Below the pieces are notes generated by a model. It was not told the DNA's origin. It ran no database searches and was given only the letters and a program-made list of their open reading frames with translations. Positions 10,327-18,206 of a stretch of 64,000 nt of DNA are shown one piece after another; position 1 is the first letter of the stretch; each line of letters starts with the position of its first letter. This stretch comes from Aquimarina sp. MAR_2010_214. Lineage in GTDB: Bacteria > Bacteroidota > Bacteroidia > Flavobacteriales > Flavobacteriaceae. A program made the translations under genes and the position numbers. The stretch is from the NCBI RefSeq assembly GCF_002846555.1, contig NZ_PJMS01000001.1, positions 4,262,501-4,326,500 of the forward strand, read 5' to 3'.

Positions 10327-10515
10327 TACCTACGCACAACACTATATATGGCAAATAGGGCGATTAGTTTTTAACCGGAAGGTTGTTGTCTATTAGCAAA
10401 ATCCCCCAAATTTACAATTTGACGATTAAATGAAAAATAACAACAAATTTTTAAATTTGGCTAGGTCTTAAACCAAAAAGCAAGTGCATTTTAACCCCTT
10501 ACTATTCTTATACAA
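10327..10515. other. Gap with cassette-boundary-like sequence
   Basis: The stretch begins CTACGCACAACACTATATATGGC, here cut to its key part TACGCACAACACTATATATG. That resembles the start of the hairpin boundaries seen at 12816 and 30699 but lacks a matching arm downstream. TTTACAATTTGACGATTAAA and its surroundings hold no convincing gene. Confidence 0.35.
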
Positions 10516-10755
10516 ACCCAAAACCTGAAACCCAAAACCTCAAACTCCAAACCCTCAAACTCCAAACCCTCAAACTCCAAACCCTCAAACTCCAAACCCT
10601 CAAACCCTCAAACCCTCAAACCCTCAAACCCTCAAACCCTCAAACCCTCAAACCCTCAAACCCTCAAACCCTCAAACCCTAAAACCCTCAAACCCTAAAA
10701 CCCTAAAACCTCAAACCTCACACCACACACCACACACCACACACCTCACACCTCA
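10516..10755. repeat. Octad tandem array 2 (AAACCCTC)
   Basis: Thirty or so 7-9-bp units run here. They start as AAACTCCAAACCCTC doublets, become nearly perfect AAACCCTC octads (10590-10690), then degrade to AAACCTC and CACACCA/CACACCT units. The unit length differs from array 1 (mostly 7), which suggests independent slippage expansion from a shared seed. Confidence 0.92.
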
Positions 10756-10966
10756 CACCTATAATACCTAACACCCAAAACCTAGCTCGCATACAAAAAA
10801 CTTTCTCCCCTACCATGTGGTTTCCCATAACGGTAATAAAAAAGGTAGCTGTAGCTTTGGGGATTAAAAAATAAGAGTATTGACAAGCATGAGTTTTTAT
10901 AACGAAATAAATGTTTGTAAACGATTATAAATAAGTACAAACAAGTATTTATGTACTAGTGCATAT
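10756..10966. repeat. Conserved module, copy 2
   Basis: About 200 bp is closely similar to 13468-13660. Shared landmarks in order are CACCTATAATACCTAA, AGCTCGCATACAAAAAACTT, TCTCCCCTAC, GTGGTTTCCC, TAACGGTAATAAAAAAGGTA, GATTAAAAAATAAGAG, AGTTTTTAT, then TGTTTGTA (10912-10919) and TACAAACA (10936-10943), then TATGTACTAGTGCA. It lies directly upstream of the TssD-effector-immunity genes. It could carry their promoter, act as a homology patch for cassette exchange, or contain a recombination site. Confidence 0.85.
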
Positions 10967-11036
10967 ATATCCTTGTTCTAAGCCATTGAACTATAATTAT
11001 GTGTAAATTAGTAAACTCTTAAAAACTAAAAAAACT

Positions 11037-11738
11037 ATGGCTATCATTGCCAAACTCTATGCCAACGGTCGAGTATACAAAGTACTTCGATCCAAACAAG
11101 GTATAAAACAGTGTAGTGATGAGACAGGGAGACCAACCTCCAGACCTTTTCATACAGGATTATTAGTAGTAATCGAAGCTACACAAGATACCTCCTTTTT
11201 TGAAAAAGCAATACATCCCACACAAAAAACACAAGAGATCATACTCGAATATACTTCTCATGTTTCTGGAGGTAGAACTCGTAGCATTAGATTTGTAGAT
11301 TGTTATGTAACTTTGGATCATACAGAATTTAAAGCAAATGGCAGAGAGCCCCTTACTGAAACTATTCTCATTACCGCAGCAGGTATAGAAGATTCACATT
11401 CTCAAGGAAAATATACTACGTCGAGGCGGGAAACAGCGTTTCTGAGTGAGGAGATACCTGTTATGGTTAGAGAAGAACAAGAAAATTTAATTATTGAATC
11501 AGGACATTTTGAAGATGAGAAAGGTAATAAAATAGACGAAAAATATAATGGTAAAGCTTTTCTAGTTCTTAAAACAAAAAATGGTTCAGGTAAAACTGTT
11601 GATATTAATTTATCCAATAAGAAACATGACTTTAGGTATAATGGGAAAATACTGGAGGATGATTTATTCCCAGATATCCCCATTAGAGGTGATATCACCA
11701 AAATTGAATTAGAAATTATAGAAGAACAAAACTCCTAG
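11037..11738 (+). CDS. tssD: T6SS tube protein TssD (Hcp-like) with C-terminal extension
   Basis: The first ~135 of 233 residues match the Bacteroidota TssD/Hcp-like tube protein (MAIIAKLYANGR, GLLVVIEATQD, RTRSIRFVDCYVTLDHTEF, EPLTETILITAAGI). The family is usually about 130 aa, so residues ~140-233 are an added, probably beta-rich domain (GKAFLVLKTKNGSGKTVDIN, RGDITKIELEIIEE). Extended Hcp proteins are known to carry or recruit effectors. It starts 70 bp after module copy 2 and is 8 nt from the next gene. No structural T6SS genes are in the window, so this is probably an orphan tssD-effector cluster relying on a system encoded elsewhere. Confidence 0.85.
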   Translation: MAIIAKLYANGRVYKVLRSKQGIKQCSDETGRPTSRPFHTGLLVVIEATQDTSFFEKAIHPTQKTQEIILEYTSHVSGGRTRSIRFVDCYVTLDHTEFKANGREPLTETILITAAGIEDSHSQGKYTTSRRETAFLSEEIPVMVREEQENLIIESGHFEDEKGNKIDEKYNGKAFLVLKTKNGSGKTVDINLSNKKHDFRYNGKILEDDLFPDIPIRGDITKIELEIIEEQNS

Positions 11739-11746
11739 TTATCCAT

Positions 11747-12541
11747 ATGTTTACAATATTTGAATCAGGAAATCCATCAAACTCAATACAGATACCTGTC
11801 TTGAAAAAGCCGAAAACTAGAATATACTTTATCTTTTATACAAGTGGTGACTTTGAAGAAGCCGCTAAAACACGAGAAAGAGAAATTAATTCCTTAGAAG
11901 AATACAACCATGTTTTTATGAAAGAGTATAAAGATTTATGGGAAATTGCAGGTTTTGTTGCTGAATGTATAAAAAAAGTTGAGTCAAAAAAATGGAAAAA
12001 AACTTCTGAGGTATGTTTTTATTGCCATGGAGGAACAGATGGCCCTGTTGGAGAAGTAGAAACCTCTCAATATAATCTAGCAGACGAAACGGGACAAAAA
12101 CAATGGGATTCTAAACAAATGAGTTTAAAAGGTTGGAAACAAATAAATTTTAACTTTGATCCAAATTATAGTATTGCTGCTTTCTATGGGTGTAAAAACA
12201 TTACATTCGCCGAAAACTTCTTAGACATTCATAATGTAATGTATACAGCTGCTCATGGAGGAGGAAGTGCTGATTCTGAATCTTATGAAGAATTTGACTC
12301 TAGCTGGTTCACTTTTTCAGGAGAAAATATATATTATGTTTCTCCTACAAATATAAATAGTGGATTAGCTCCTATGGAAATAATGAAAAAAGGAAAACCA
12401 AAATGGAAAAGATCTATTAATAATTCAGAAATTGTAACTAATATTGGGCTTGATGAAAAAGGTAATATTTATGGTAAAGGTAAAGGAGGGGCTCTAAAAA
12501 TAAAAAAAGAAAATATCGCTTACGCTAAATACTCTTATTAG
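11747..12541 (+). CDS. Candidate T6SS effector, caspase-like (clan CD) fold suspected
   Basis: The 264-aa protein has no signal peptide and no family I recognise. Two features recall clan CD cysteine peptidases: strand plus His-Gly at VCFYCHGGTDG (His94) and strand plus Cys at SIAAFYGCKN (Cys149), with an early strand TRIYFIFYTSGD. A second His-Gly (AAHGGGSA, about residue 170) follows. It lies between an extended tssD and a small membrane protein with gaps of 8 and 0 nt, the classic carrier-effector-immunity order. The effector role is inferred from context; the protease assignment rests on motif spacing only. Confidence 0.6.
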   Translation: MFTIFESGNPSNSIQIPVLKKPKTRIYFIFYTSGDFEEAAKTREREINSLEEYNHVFMKEYKDLWEIAGFVAECIKKVESKKWKKTSEVCFYCHGGTDGPVGEVETSQYNLADETGQKQWDSKQMSLKGWKQINFNFDPNYSIAAFYGCKNITFAENFLDIHNVMYTAAHGGGSADSESYEEFDSSWFTFSGENIYYVSPTNINSGLAPMEIMKKGKPKWKRSINNSEIVTNIGLDEKGNIYGKGKGGALKIKKENIAYAKYSY

Positions 12542-12802
12542 ATGAAAAAAATAATTTGCATTACTGTACTATCAAGTTTGATCTTTCTTTCAATATCATT
12601 TTTGACTGTTTTAAATTTTATTTTTACATCAGATTCCCCTGAGTTCAAAATTGGTTTTCCTTTACAATATTATAATCGATTCTTTACTGCTTCTGATGAG
12701 TTAAGATTTTCTTGGAACATTTGGAATCTATTAGTGGATATTTTAATTGTTTGGGGAATTACAGTACTAGTATACTATTTACAGAAACGAATAAACAAAT
12801 AA
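12542..12802 (+). CDS. Candidate immunity protein, two-TM
   Basis: The 86-aa protein has two membrane segments (about 4-27 and 58-80) around a short soluble loop (TSDSPEFKIGFPLQYYNRFF). It starts at the base after the stop of the putative effector, so the two must be co-translated or tightly coupled. A small membrane protein immediately 3' of an Hcp-linked effector is the expected layout for an immunity gene, and its location would imply a toxin acting at or across the inner membrane. It has no recognisable family. Confidence 0.6.
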   Translation: MKKIICITVLSSLIFLSISFLTVLNFIFTSDSPEFKIGFPLQYYNRFFTASDELRFSWNIWNLLVDILIVWGITVLVYYLQKRINK

Positions 12803-12815
12803 TTAAACGACTTAG

Positions 12816-12876
12816 AACAGGCTATATAATTAATAGCAACCCTATCGGGATAGCTACACATTATATAGCAGCTGTT
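12816..12876. repeat. attC-like imperfect hairpin
   Basis: AACAG-GCTATATAAT at 12816-12830 pairs with ATTATATAGC at 12860-12869 and, after a 2-nt bulge (AG), CTGTT at 12872-12876. An inner stem TAGC/GCTA and CCC/GGG closes the loop. Long bulged hairpins between short genes resemble integron attC sites, but the RYYYAAC/GTTRRRY boxes are not matched and no integrase gene is in the window. It separates the immunity candidate from the next gene. Confidence 0.6.
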
Positions 12877-12913
12877 GTACATAATGTCTTAAGAATAAAT
12901 AATAAATTTAATA

Positions 12914-13390
12914 TTGAAAAAAATACCTGACAATTTAAAAAAACAAATTCTAGGAATTTCTGGATTGATTTTCTTAATTCTAACATTTGGAATAGGGCCA
13001 ACTAATAGTTTTGGATTAGAGCAATTTATTCAAGATAAAACTGACTATTTTTTTGGAGTAACTACCTACTTTCTAGATTATGGATTGATATCTTTAATCC
13101 CATTTTTTGGAATAATATTGAACTCTAAGCGGACTGAATTTAAACACTTTGAGTTGATAATTGATATTTTAAAAATTCTAGGTTGGGCAATATTATTATT
13201 TATAATCGGACTTTATTTTCTGACATTTATTGGAAAATCATCTAATCCTTTAATACCTCAATCTTTAATTATCGAACCAATTTTCTTATACTCAACTATA
13301 ATAATCGGAATCGGAATATCAATACCTTTTTTATTTGCGAAACCTTATAAAAAACGTTCTGAAATAAATGATATTGGAATTGAAAAGTAA
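12914..13390 (+). CDS. Hypothetical four-TM protein (TTG start)
   Basis: The 158-aa protein has membrane segments near residues 11-30, 49-68, 87-108 and 124-146 and charged ends. The only start that keeps the first helix is TTG at 12914; no ATG precedes it, so it either uses TTG or has lost its 5' end when the upstream hairpin formed the junction. Family unknown. It could be a second immunity-like or unrelated cassette gene. Array 3 begins about 10 bp after its stop. Confidence 0.5.
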   Translation: MKKIPDNLKKQILGISGLIFLILTFGIGPTNSFGLEQFIQDKTDYFFGVTTYFLDYGLISLIPFFGIILNSKRTEFKHFELIIDILKILGWAILLFIIGLYFLTFIGKSSNPLIPQSLIIEPIFLYSTIIIGIGISIPFLFAKPYKKRSEINDIGIEK

Positions 13391-13401
13391 AAAACACTAT
13401 C

Positions 13402-13467
13402 CCTCAAACCCTCAAACCCTCAAACCCTCACACCCTCAAACCCTCAAACCTCAAACCTAATACCTCA
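13402..13467. repeat. Octad tandem array 3 (AAACCCTC)
   Basis: This is a shorter array of CAAACCCT octads (one CACACCCT variant) ending in AAACCTC and TACCTCA units. The order of unit types matches the tail of array 2 and leads into module copy 3. Confidence 0.88.
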
Positions 13468-13660
13468 CACCTATAATACCTAAGCCCCAAAACCCAGCTC
13501 GCATACAAAAAACTTTCTCCCCTACTCTGTGGTTTCCCGTAACGGTAATAAAAAAGGTAGCAGTAGCTTTGGGAGATTAAAAAATAAGAGTGTTGGCAAA
13601 CATTAGTTTTTATGATGAAATAAATGTTTGTAACCGATTATAAATACGTACAAACGGGTA
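13468..13660. repeat. Conserved module, copy 3
   Basis: It shares the same landmarks in the same order as copy 2, with scattered substitutions (CTCTGTGG for CATGTGG, GTAGCAGTAGCTTTGGGAGA). The near-palindrome TGTTTGTA (13625-13632)/TACAAACG (13649-13656) sits at the end. Beyond it the sequence diverges: an unrelated palindrome GTATATAGTTACC/GGTAACTATATAC follows at 13658-13684, just before the reverse transcriptase start. Confidence 0.85.
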
Positions 13661-13712
13661 TATAGTTACCAAGGTAACTATATACGATTGTTGTGCTCCA
13701 TTAAAATATCAT

Positions 13713-15293
13713 ATGCAAGAAATTAATGAAAATGTTATCTATCAAAAATTATTAGACTTTGGATTATTTCCAGAAAAAATTGAGGCAATTTTTACAAGTG
13801 AAATTTTTGGGAAATGGGTACGAGACAATGAAATAACTATTTTACAAAATAGAGTTTGTTCAAATATTATTTTTCATCTAACAAGAAACAATAATGCACC
13901 AAGAATTCTAAGTATACCACATCCTATTTCTTATAATAGATTAGCAATAGAAATTAAAAACAATTGGACTTCTATATTTGAAAAAATTGGAGAAGTAGAT
14001 GATTATTATGAAAGGAGTATGGTTATTCCTCAACCAAATAATTTAAATCAACGTCTTGTTTCAATGCTTTCTTATGAAAGAAATAAAGACCAAAAATTTT
14101 TAAGCCTTGACAAATCTTTTGAAGCAAAATATTTAGTACACGCAGATATTGCAAATTGTTACCCAAGTATTTATTCTCATTCTATTCCGTGGGCATTAGT
14201 AGGAAAGGTAGAAGCAAAAGCAAATTCTAGAAATAGAGACTTATGGTATAATAAACTTGATTTTGCAATTAGAAGTACTCAGAGAAATGAGACTGTTGGT
14301 ATTCCTATTGGTCCTGACACTTCTAGTATCATTTCCGAACTTGTTTTATCTCAAATAGACAAAGAGCTAATTGATTATAAGTATTTTAGATATATAGATG
14401 ACTACAAATGTTATTGTAAATCAAAAGAAGAAGCTGACACTTTCATCAAAAAATTAAGTAAACAATTAGAAAAATTTAATTTAAGACTTAATCAAAAGAA
14501 AACTAAAATAGTTGAACTTCCTATACCTATCGAAGAAGATTGGATTCTAAAACTTAAATCTTATTCAAATTCTTTTTTATCATCAGACAATTTAGGAAAC
14601 AGTCACCTAGTTTATATCTCTGAATTTATTGATTTAGCAATACGTTTAACAAATCAAAATCCAAACGATTCGGCTATAAAATATGCCACTAGAATTTTAT
14701 CTAAAAAAACTTATTCATCGAAAGATACTTTTATATACCTAATAATGTATTTATCTAGAGTTTGTTTTATTTATCCATACTTTATTGATGTTTTTGATGA
14801 AATACTAACAAAACATCCTCTCGATGAGGATTTAACTCTATTGGTAAAAAAAGAAATAAATTCAATTTTAAAAGAACATAAAGAATACTCTAGGTCAGAT
14901 GTGTCCTTATGGGGTATACAATTGGCTATAAAGTATAATTTTGAAATTGAAAATTTTGAAGAGTATTCAAACTACTTAATTGAGGAGAGAGATTGTCTAC
15001 CTGTTATACTTTGTTATTCATATTCAAAAACTAAAGAACTTAATCTCGAAAAGTATTTTGAATTGATTACTAAACTTATAGAGGAAAAGGTTGAGGATGA
15101 ATGGTGGTTATACATATATACATTATATTTTGACTCGTCTACAAAAACACAATTCAACAACATTGAATGTAAAGAATTATATATTAAAATGAAAGATGGT
15201 GGAGTACAATTTTTAAAAAACGAAATTCCAACCCCACCTCTAGTTGCTGAAATTGATTCTACCCAAGAAGAGCCAAATGATTTACCATTTTAG
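13713..15293 (+). CDS. Defence-type reverse transcriptase (UG/Abi-like)
   Basis: This is a 526-aa RNA-directed DNA polymerase. Motif A is HADIANCYPSIY (Asp145), motif B is GIPIGPDTSS (196-205), and motif C is RYIDDY (Asp229, Asp230). The DIxxxYPSIYSHSIPWAL signature is typical of the Unknown-Group/Abi (DRT) reverse transcriptases implicated in phage defence, not of group II introns (no maturase or HNH part) or retrons (no msr/msd context seen). Residues ~280-500 are all-helical and could be an alpha-repeat domain as in AbiK/Abi-P2. Exact class not determined. It follows module copy 3; a PD-(D/E)XK gene follows 127 bp later. Confidence 0.85.
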   Translation: MQEINENVIYQKLLDFGLFPEKIEAIFTSEIFGKWVRDNEITILQNRVCSNIIFHLTRNNNAPRILSIPHPISYNRLAIEIKNNWTSIFEKIGEVDDYYERSMVIPQPNNLNQRLVSMLSYERNKDQKFLSLDKSFEAKYLVHADIANCYPSIYSHSIPWALVGKVEAKANSRNRDLWYNKLDFAIRSTQRNETVGIPIGPDTSSIISELVLSQIDKELIDYKYFRYIDDYKCYCKSKEEADTFIKKLSKQLEKFNLRLNQKKTKIVELPIPIEEDWILKLKSYSNSFLSSDNLGNSHLVYISEFIDLAIRLTNQNPNDSAIKYATRILSKKTYSSKDTFIYLIMYLSRVCFIYPYFIDVFDEILTKHPLDEDLTLLVKKEINSILKEHKEYSRSDVSLWGIQLAIKYNFEIENFEEYSNYLIEERDCLPVILCYSYSKTKELNLEKYFELITKLIEEKVEDEWWLYIYTLYFDSSTKTQFNNIECKELYIKMKDGGVQFLKNEIPTPPLVAEIDSTQEEPNDLPF

Positions 15294-15420
15294 TAAAACT
15301 ACGCCTAATAATGTATAAGAAAACATAGGGCATTTGTGCTAAATCGAAAGGTCACTACTTTAATTCCCGTACTAACCATAGCCGAGCCATTGGGCTTCAT
15401 TATAAAAAACCAGACAATTA

Positions 15421-16653
15421 ATGATAGAAATAGAAAAATTACAAAACCTTGTTATTGATGAAAATCAAAGACTTGAAAAACTCAAGTTATTTTTAAGTCA
15501 ACCTAATTATCTGGAAATACTTGGCATAAGTCATAGAGAATTGCAGCACTCAAACTTCTTAGCTTGGATGATGAATTCGAGGGCATCACATGATATTGGA
15601 AATTATTTCTTAAAGAGTTTCATAAATCTTTTACCCCTTCCTCCTGAAGATAAAATTAGAATAAACCTATCCAATCTAGAAGGTACAAAAATACATAGAG
15701 AATTTAATGACATTGATTTACTAATTGTGAATACCGAATTGAAATTTACAATATGTATTGAAAATAAAATAAAAGCGAGTAAATCTGGCGATAATCAACT
15801 CCTAAAGTATTATGAAATTGTTGAAAATACATGGAGTGATAAAGAGCACAAAAATTACTATGTGTATCTAACTCCATTTCCAAGGACATTGACAGAGAAA
15901 GAAATTGAAATCGAATATGTTAATTTGACTTATCAATCAATTCTTGACATACTTGAAGATACAGTAATAAGCAAACGGCCATCAGAAGAAACAACACCTT
16001 TAATTGATAATTATATCAATAATTTGAAAAAGAATATCATGGGAATAAGTGAAGAAGCTAAACTTGCACAGGAGATATATAAAAAGCATAAAACCGCCAT
16101 TGATTTTATTGTCAATAATAAACCAACCCTATATAGTCCAGAGTTATTTGGACAGATAAATGATTTTTTTATACAGCATGAGCAATATCAAAATCTTACG
16201 CCCAAAGACAAGAATATTATTCGAGTTTTACCATTAAATACAATTCCATATTTTAATCATAAAACAAACTCTTGGGATGGAACACAAAGTTCATTTGCAT
16301 TGGAAATATTTTGTGAACGAGAAAAAATATGGATAAAATTTTGTTTTGGAGCAATTAATACTAAAAGTGAAGAGGAAAGACATAGACTTCAGAAAATTAA
16401 AGATGACGCATTTAGTGGGATGAAGGAATTTAAATCAATAAGTAGTAAAATAATTAGACGTTCCAAATCCTCTTCAGGATATCCATCTGTTGCTAATTTT
16501 GACATAGTTAAATTAAATGACAAAGTTTTTTCAGAAACCGAAGATGTGTTTTCAGCATTTAAGCTAAAATTTCAGAAATTTGAAAAGAACACATTGGAAA
16601 AATGGTCTGATGAAGTGGAGCAAAAAATAACGAAAGCGCAACAAAATGTATAA
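15421..16653 (+). CDS. PD-(D/E)XK nuclease superfamily protein (PDDEXK_4-like)
   Basis: The 410-aa protein has a restriction-endonuclease-like core near the N-terminus: Asp99 in EFNDIDLLI, then Glu114-x-Lys116 in FTICIENKIKAS. An N-terminal HRELQHSNFLAWMM segment is characteristic of the PDDEXK_4 family. The C-terminal ~200 residues are of unknown fold. Such proteins are frequent in defence islands. It sits downstream of the reverse transcriptase, same strand, separated by 127 bp containing a weak inverted repeat, so co-function is possible but a single transcript is not certain. Confidence 0.8.
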   Translation: MIEIEKLQNLVIDENQRLEKLKLFLSQPNYLEILGISHRELQHSNFLAWMMNSRASHDIGNYFLKSFINLLPLPPEDKIRINLSNLEGTKIHREFNDIDLLIVNTELKFTICIENKIKASKSGDNQLLKYYEIVENTWSDKEHKNYYVYLTPFPRTLTEKEIEIEYVNLTYQSILDILEDTVISKRPSEETTPLIDNYINNLKKNIMGISEEAKLAQEIYKKHKTAIDFIVNNKPTLYSPELFGQINDFFIQHEQYQNLTPKDKNIIRVLPLNTIPYFNHKTNSWDGTQSSFALEIFCEREKIWIKFCFGAINTKSEEERHRLQKIKDDAFSGMKEFKSISSKIIRRSKSSSGYPSVANFDIVKLNDKVFSETEDVFSAFKLKFQKFEKNTLEKWSDEVEQKITKAQQNV

Positions 16654-17271
16654 TTCACCTCTACTTCTCTTTATTAAATATAGAAAACTATCTATTCTTA
16701 TCTAATATCAAAGTAAAGGCGGATTTACAATCAATAAATATCTAACCCAAACAAGAACCCAACCAACCACCCCTCCAAAACTTTCCCATTTCTAGTTTTT
16801 GTTGCATGCTTATACATGCAAAGCTCTAGCAATATCTATTACAAATGGGTGCTAGTAGAGGTACTGTCACGCTATTTGTAAAAGGAGTGATTTTATGACC
16901 ATAGTTAGACAGATAAAAGCCTCGAAGCCCAATGTTTACGGGTTTCCGTAAATATATAGTGGTTTAAAAAATTTCTTATATTTTTTTCTAAAATTTATGG
17001 CCTTATAAAAACCTATATATCAGCAGTGTACTATTGTTTTACTCTCACAAAATCAGATGTTTACGGTAAAACCGTATTCAAAAAAGCTGCCTTCTGTATT
17101 ATATTTGATTGTTTTTAAAAGATAAATAATAAAATAAAAATTAGATTGATGCTACTATTGATATAGCACTCCCCCAATCATTCTAAAAAAATATAATCAA
17201 TTATCATCTGGCAGAGGATAATTTCCTCATTTAATAGTATTTTAGGATAACAAACCTTAAATACTTATCAG
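16654..17271. other. 618-bp non-coding gap with small hairpins
   Basis: There is no supported gene. It contains a TTGCATG/CATGCAA hairpin (16802-16821), a TTTACGG-gttt-CCGTAAA hairpin (16935-16952) and a related GTTTACGG-TAAAA-CCGTA (17059-17076). A TATATTTG box at 17100-17107 matches the -7 consensus and could drive the lipoprotein gene, leaving a leader of about 160 nt. The repeated GTTTACGG hairpins could be regulatory or remnants of a mobile element. Confidence 0.45.
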
Positions 17272-17433
17272 ATGAAAAATGTTATCATTTTATTTGGCAT
17301 GTTACTTATACTATGTACTGTGAGTAGCTGCGAAAAACAAGAAATTAATGATGAAATCAGTGAAACAGAAGTACAACTCACCGACCCGGGAGACGATGGA
17401 ACAATCGACCCGGGAGACGACGACGAATATTAG
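17272..17433 (+). CDS. Small lipoprotein
   Basis: The 53-aa product has a signal peptide with lipobox VSSC (Cys20) and an acidic tail containing DPGDDGTIDPGDDDEY; the tail is encoded by two copies of GACCCGGGAGACGA. Small acidic lipoproteins of this type are common in flavobacteria and have no known function. The next gene's open frame overlaps its 3' end in another phase. Confidence 0.7.
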   Translation: MKNVIILFGMLLILCTVSSCEKQEINDEISETEVQLTDPGDDGTIDPGDDDEY

Positions 17434-18199
17434 ATTTAATAATTTCTTAGGATTTATTAAAAGTGTTGTTGCTTTTTTGGCAGTAACACTTTCTTTGTTT
17501 CATGTGTTTTTTAATGCAACTTCTTCTGAGCTAATAACTGAACAGAAAAACTATAAAAATATCGTTAAAGAAAGAGATAGTATAAATGCATATACTATAG
17601 ATTTATTTAAGAAAAATTTAATTACAAAGGATGAGTATCTGGCCTTTGCAGATACTCACTTTGAGCTTTATAAGGATAAATTAAAAAGAAAATCTAAGCT
17701 AAAAAAAGAATTGGCAATCAGTTTTTCTTTTAGAGGGCGTAGTAGTTTTCATTTTTGGATATTTGTTTTTGGGTTAGTGACTGCTCTTTTCTTTTTTAGT
17801 TGTAAATCCTTACACGATGATTTCTCCAGAGGCAGTACTTTTAAATTTCATTTTGTTTCACTTACAGGAATACTAGTTTCAGGATTTTGGTTTATTCATC
17901 TTATTTTTCTTACCCAAAAAGATTTTACTCAAAACAAATATGTTTTGATTCTTATTATTGCTGCTTCGTTGTTTGCAGCTTTCACATATTTTCTCATCAA
18001 ATATTATACGTATAAAGATCAAATCATTTATAGACAGCTCTCTTTTATAGAAAGAGTTAAAAGAATATATTATAGAGATATGGTTTTTAAGGCGATGTAC
18101 GCTGAGGAATCAGGAAAACCTCATGAATCTGGCAAGTTAGTAGATAATTGTATAGATGATTTTCATCAAGATTTAAAAAAAGTAATGGATAATATTTAA
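17396..18199 (+). CDS. Hypothetical four-TM protein with extramembrane helix
   Basis: Membrane segments lie near residues 16-40, 118-138, 149-172 and 181-204 (numbered from the ATG at 17396). A charged helical stretch between the first two (EQKNYKNIVKERDSINAYTI) and a cytosolic-type C-terminus follow. The frame is open back to 17348, but those codons are an out-of-phase reading of the lipoprotein gene. The chosen start still overlaps it by 38 nt. The true start is uncertain and the junction may be a deletion scar. Family unknown. The next gene follows after 7 nt. Confidence 0.55.
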   Translation: MEQSTRETTTNIRFNNFLGFIKSVVAFLAVTLSLFHVFFNATSSELITEQKNYKNIVKERDSINAYTIDLFKKNLITKDEYLAFADTHFELYKDKLKRKSKLKKELAISFSFRGRSSFHFWIFVFGLVTALFFFSCKSLHDDFSRGSTFKFHFVSLTGILVSGFWFIHLIFLTQKDFTQNKYVLILIIAASLFAAFTYFLIKYYTYKDQIIYRQLSFIERVKRIYYRDMVFKAMYAEESGKPHESGKLVDNCIDDFHQDLKKVMDNI

Positions 18200-18206
18200 T
18201 AGGATA

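Noticed and set aside
8502..10755. Repeat arrays as CRISPR
   Set aside because: Units are 7-8 bp, without spacers, and no cas genes are present. They are slippage-type tandem repeats.
12816..12876. True integron attC site
   Set aside because: Stem and bulge resemble attC but the RYYYAAC and GTTRRRY boxes do not fit and no integrase is present; kept only as attC-like.
13713..15293. Retron or group II intron reverse transcriptase
   Set aside because: No maturase/HNH part and no intron ends; no msr/msd-like inverted repeat directly before the gene in the usual place. The sequence before it is a module shared with unrelated genes.
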